Shown: positions 63,350-64,000 of the stretch, piece after piece
How positions within the stretch are numbered: position 1 is the first letter of the stretch
Layout: each line of letters starts with the position of its first letter
From: Ditylenchus dipsaci
Lineage: Eukaryota; Nematoda; Chromadorea; Rhabditida; Anguinidae
DNA: 64,000 bases
Direction of reading: 5' to 3'
Assembly (NCBI GenBank): GCA_004194705.1
Contig: SADC01001147.1
Coordinates: 434,001-498,000 of the forward strand
Made by a program: the position numbers and the translations under genes
Notes under the pieces: generated by a model
Databases searched by the model: none
What the model was told of the DNA's origin: nothing
Seen by the model: the letters and a program-made list of their open reading frames with translations, nothing else

Positions 63350-64000
63350 CTCCAAAAGCTGTTTTCTGGACTAAATCGGACATGCTGATGATGGTTTGAT
63401 AGTGGTGAAATGCCGTTTTGTAAAGTATTTTTTGAGTTCTGGTAAAATCGAGTTTTAATAAAATCAATTATTCCCAATACTTAGAAAATATCCGAGAAAA
63501 CCTTATTTTACTATTATCAAACCATCTTCAGCATGCCCGAATCAGTCCAGAAAATAGGGTTTGGAAAATGAAAAATGTAAAAAAATTTTTTGATCCAAGT
63601 GGACGACCACTTGGTTTTAATGGTCTAGAGGAGGTACCAGGTGGTTACCCTACCCACTTTGAGGCTTACTGGTCTTTTACAGAATAGTTTATAATTGTTA
63701 TTAAAGAAACAATAATGTCTGTTACCACCAGGATTCGAGCCTGTAACCTCAAAAATTTGGAGTGGCGATTTACATGGATATCCAAGTGGACCACCGGAAA
63801 ACCAAGTGGTCGACCACTTGGATCAAAAATTTTTTTTTACGTTTTCGGGTTCCAAAACAATTTTTCTGCACTAATTCGAGCATGCTGAATATGGTTTGAC
63901 AGTGGTAAAATCACGTTTTATCGAGAAATTTTTGAGTTATCGCTAACGATTGATTTTGATAAATCAAGAATTAGCGATAACTCAAAAATTTCTCGATAAA
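63350..64000. repeat. Two further CCACTTGGATC hairpins, the last cut by window end
   Basis: 63,355-63,615 and 63,790-64,000 repeat the TTTTACGTTTTCGGGTTCC, GCATGCTGA(A/T)GATGGTTTGA and TCGAGAAATTTTTGAG words in inverted order. The final copy is incomplete at the window edge. Confidence 0.75.

Overview
The window is animal nuclear DNA, most likely from a nematode. It is AT-rich and has short GT-AG introns of about 45-60 nt. It carries an intron-bearing metazoan-type tRNA-Arg(CCU), an invertebrate-type U2 snRNA, a CLIC gene whose wording is closest to nematode EXC-4/EXL-1, a single-finger TTP/MEX-type CCCH protein and a Cys-loop receptor. The nematode assignment rests mainly on the CLIC wording recalled from the family; I cannot place the species.

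Layout. 0.2-4.4 kb: exons of a gene resembling the AAA-ATPase-like/PD-(D/E)XK family, with a frame break. 4.5-10.2 kb: transposon debris, including a Harbinger-like element with a Cys-rich ORF. 10.2-15.4 kb: central and C-terminal exons of VPS39, whose last coding exon is split by a 731-bp inverted-repeat element. 15.5-19.2 kb: nested repeats. 19.6-22.1 kb: complete protein farnesyltransferase beta. 22.3-26.4 kb: complete CEBPZ/Noc1-like gene with a tRNA gene in one intron. 26.7-34.8 kb: a small Ig-domain gene whose 7.3-kb intron holds three transposons, one of them carrying a decayed histone H4 gene. 35-42.5 kb: nested transposons. 42.7-44.1 kb: a four-helix membrane protein. 46-47.5 kb: a piggyBac-type element. 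47.7-50.7 kb: a tail-anchored protein (minus strand). 53.3 kb: U2 snRNA. 53.8-54.6 kb: Cys-loop receptor exons (minus strand). 59.3-61.7 kb: CLIC, then a CCCH zinc-finger gene (both minus strand). 62.4-64 kb: repeats.

The most striking content is the mobile DNA. Many elements are foldbacks whose inverted arms are short-period tandem arrays. Each group has its own repeat unit but similar GG-starting ends, and several have exact 8-bp target duplications. Two related copies (30,880-32,752 and 36,430-37,929) carry a small gene pair not matching any transposase I know: a 70-77 aa charged protein and a 106 aa single-pass membrane/coiled-coil protein. The foldback symmetry lets nested insertions be dated against each other. 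A TIR-borne splice acceptor may have turned the VPS39 insertion into an intron.

Several otherwise clear genes show one-base phase breaks, so base-level consensus errors should be borne in mind when reading any 'broken' call here.
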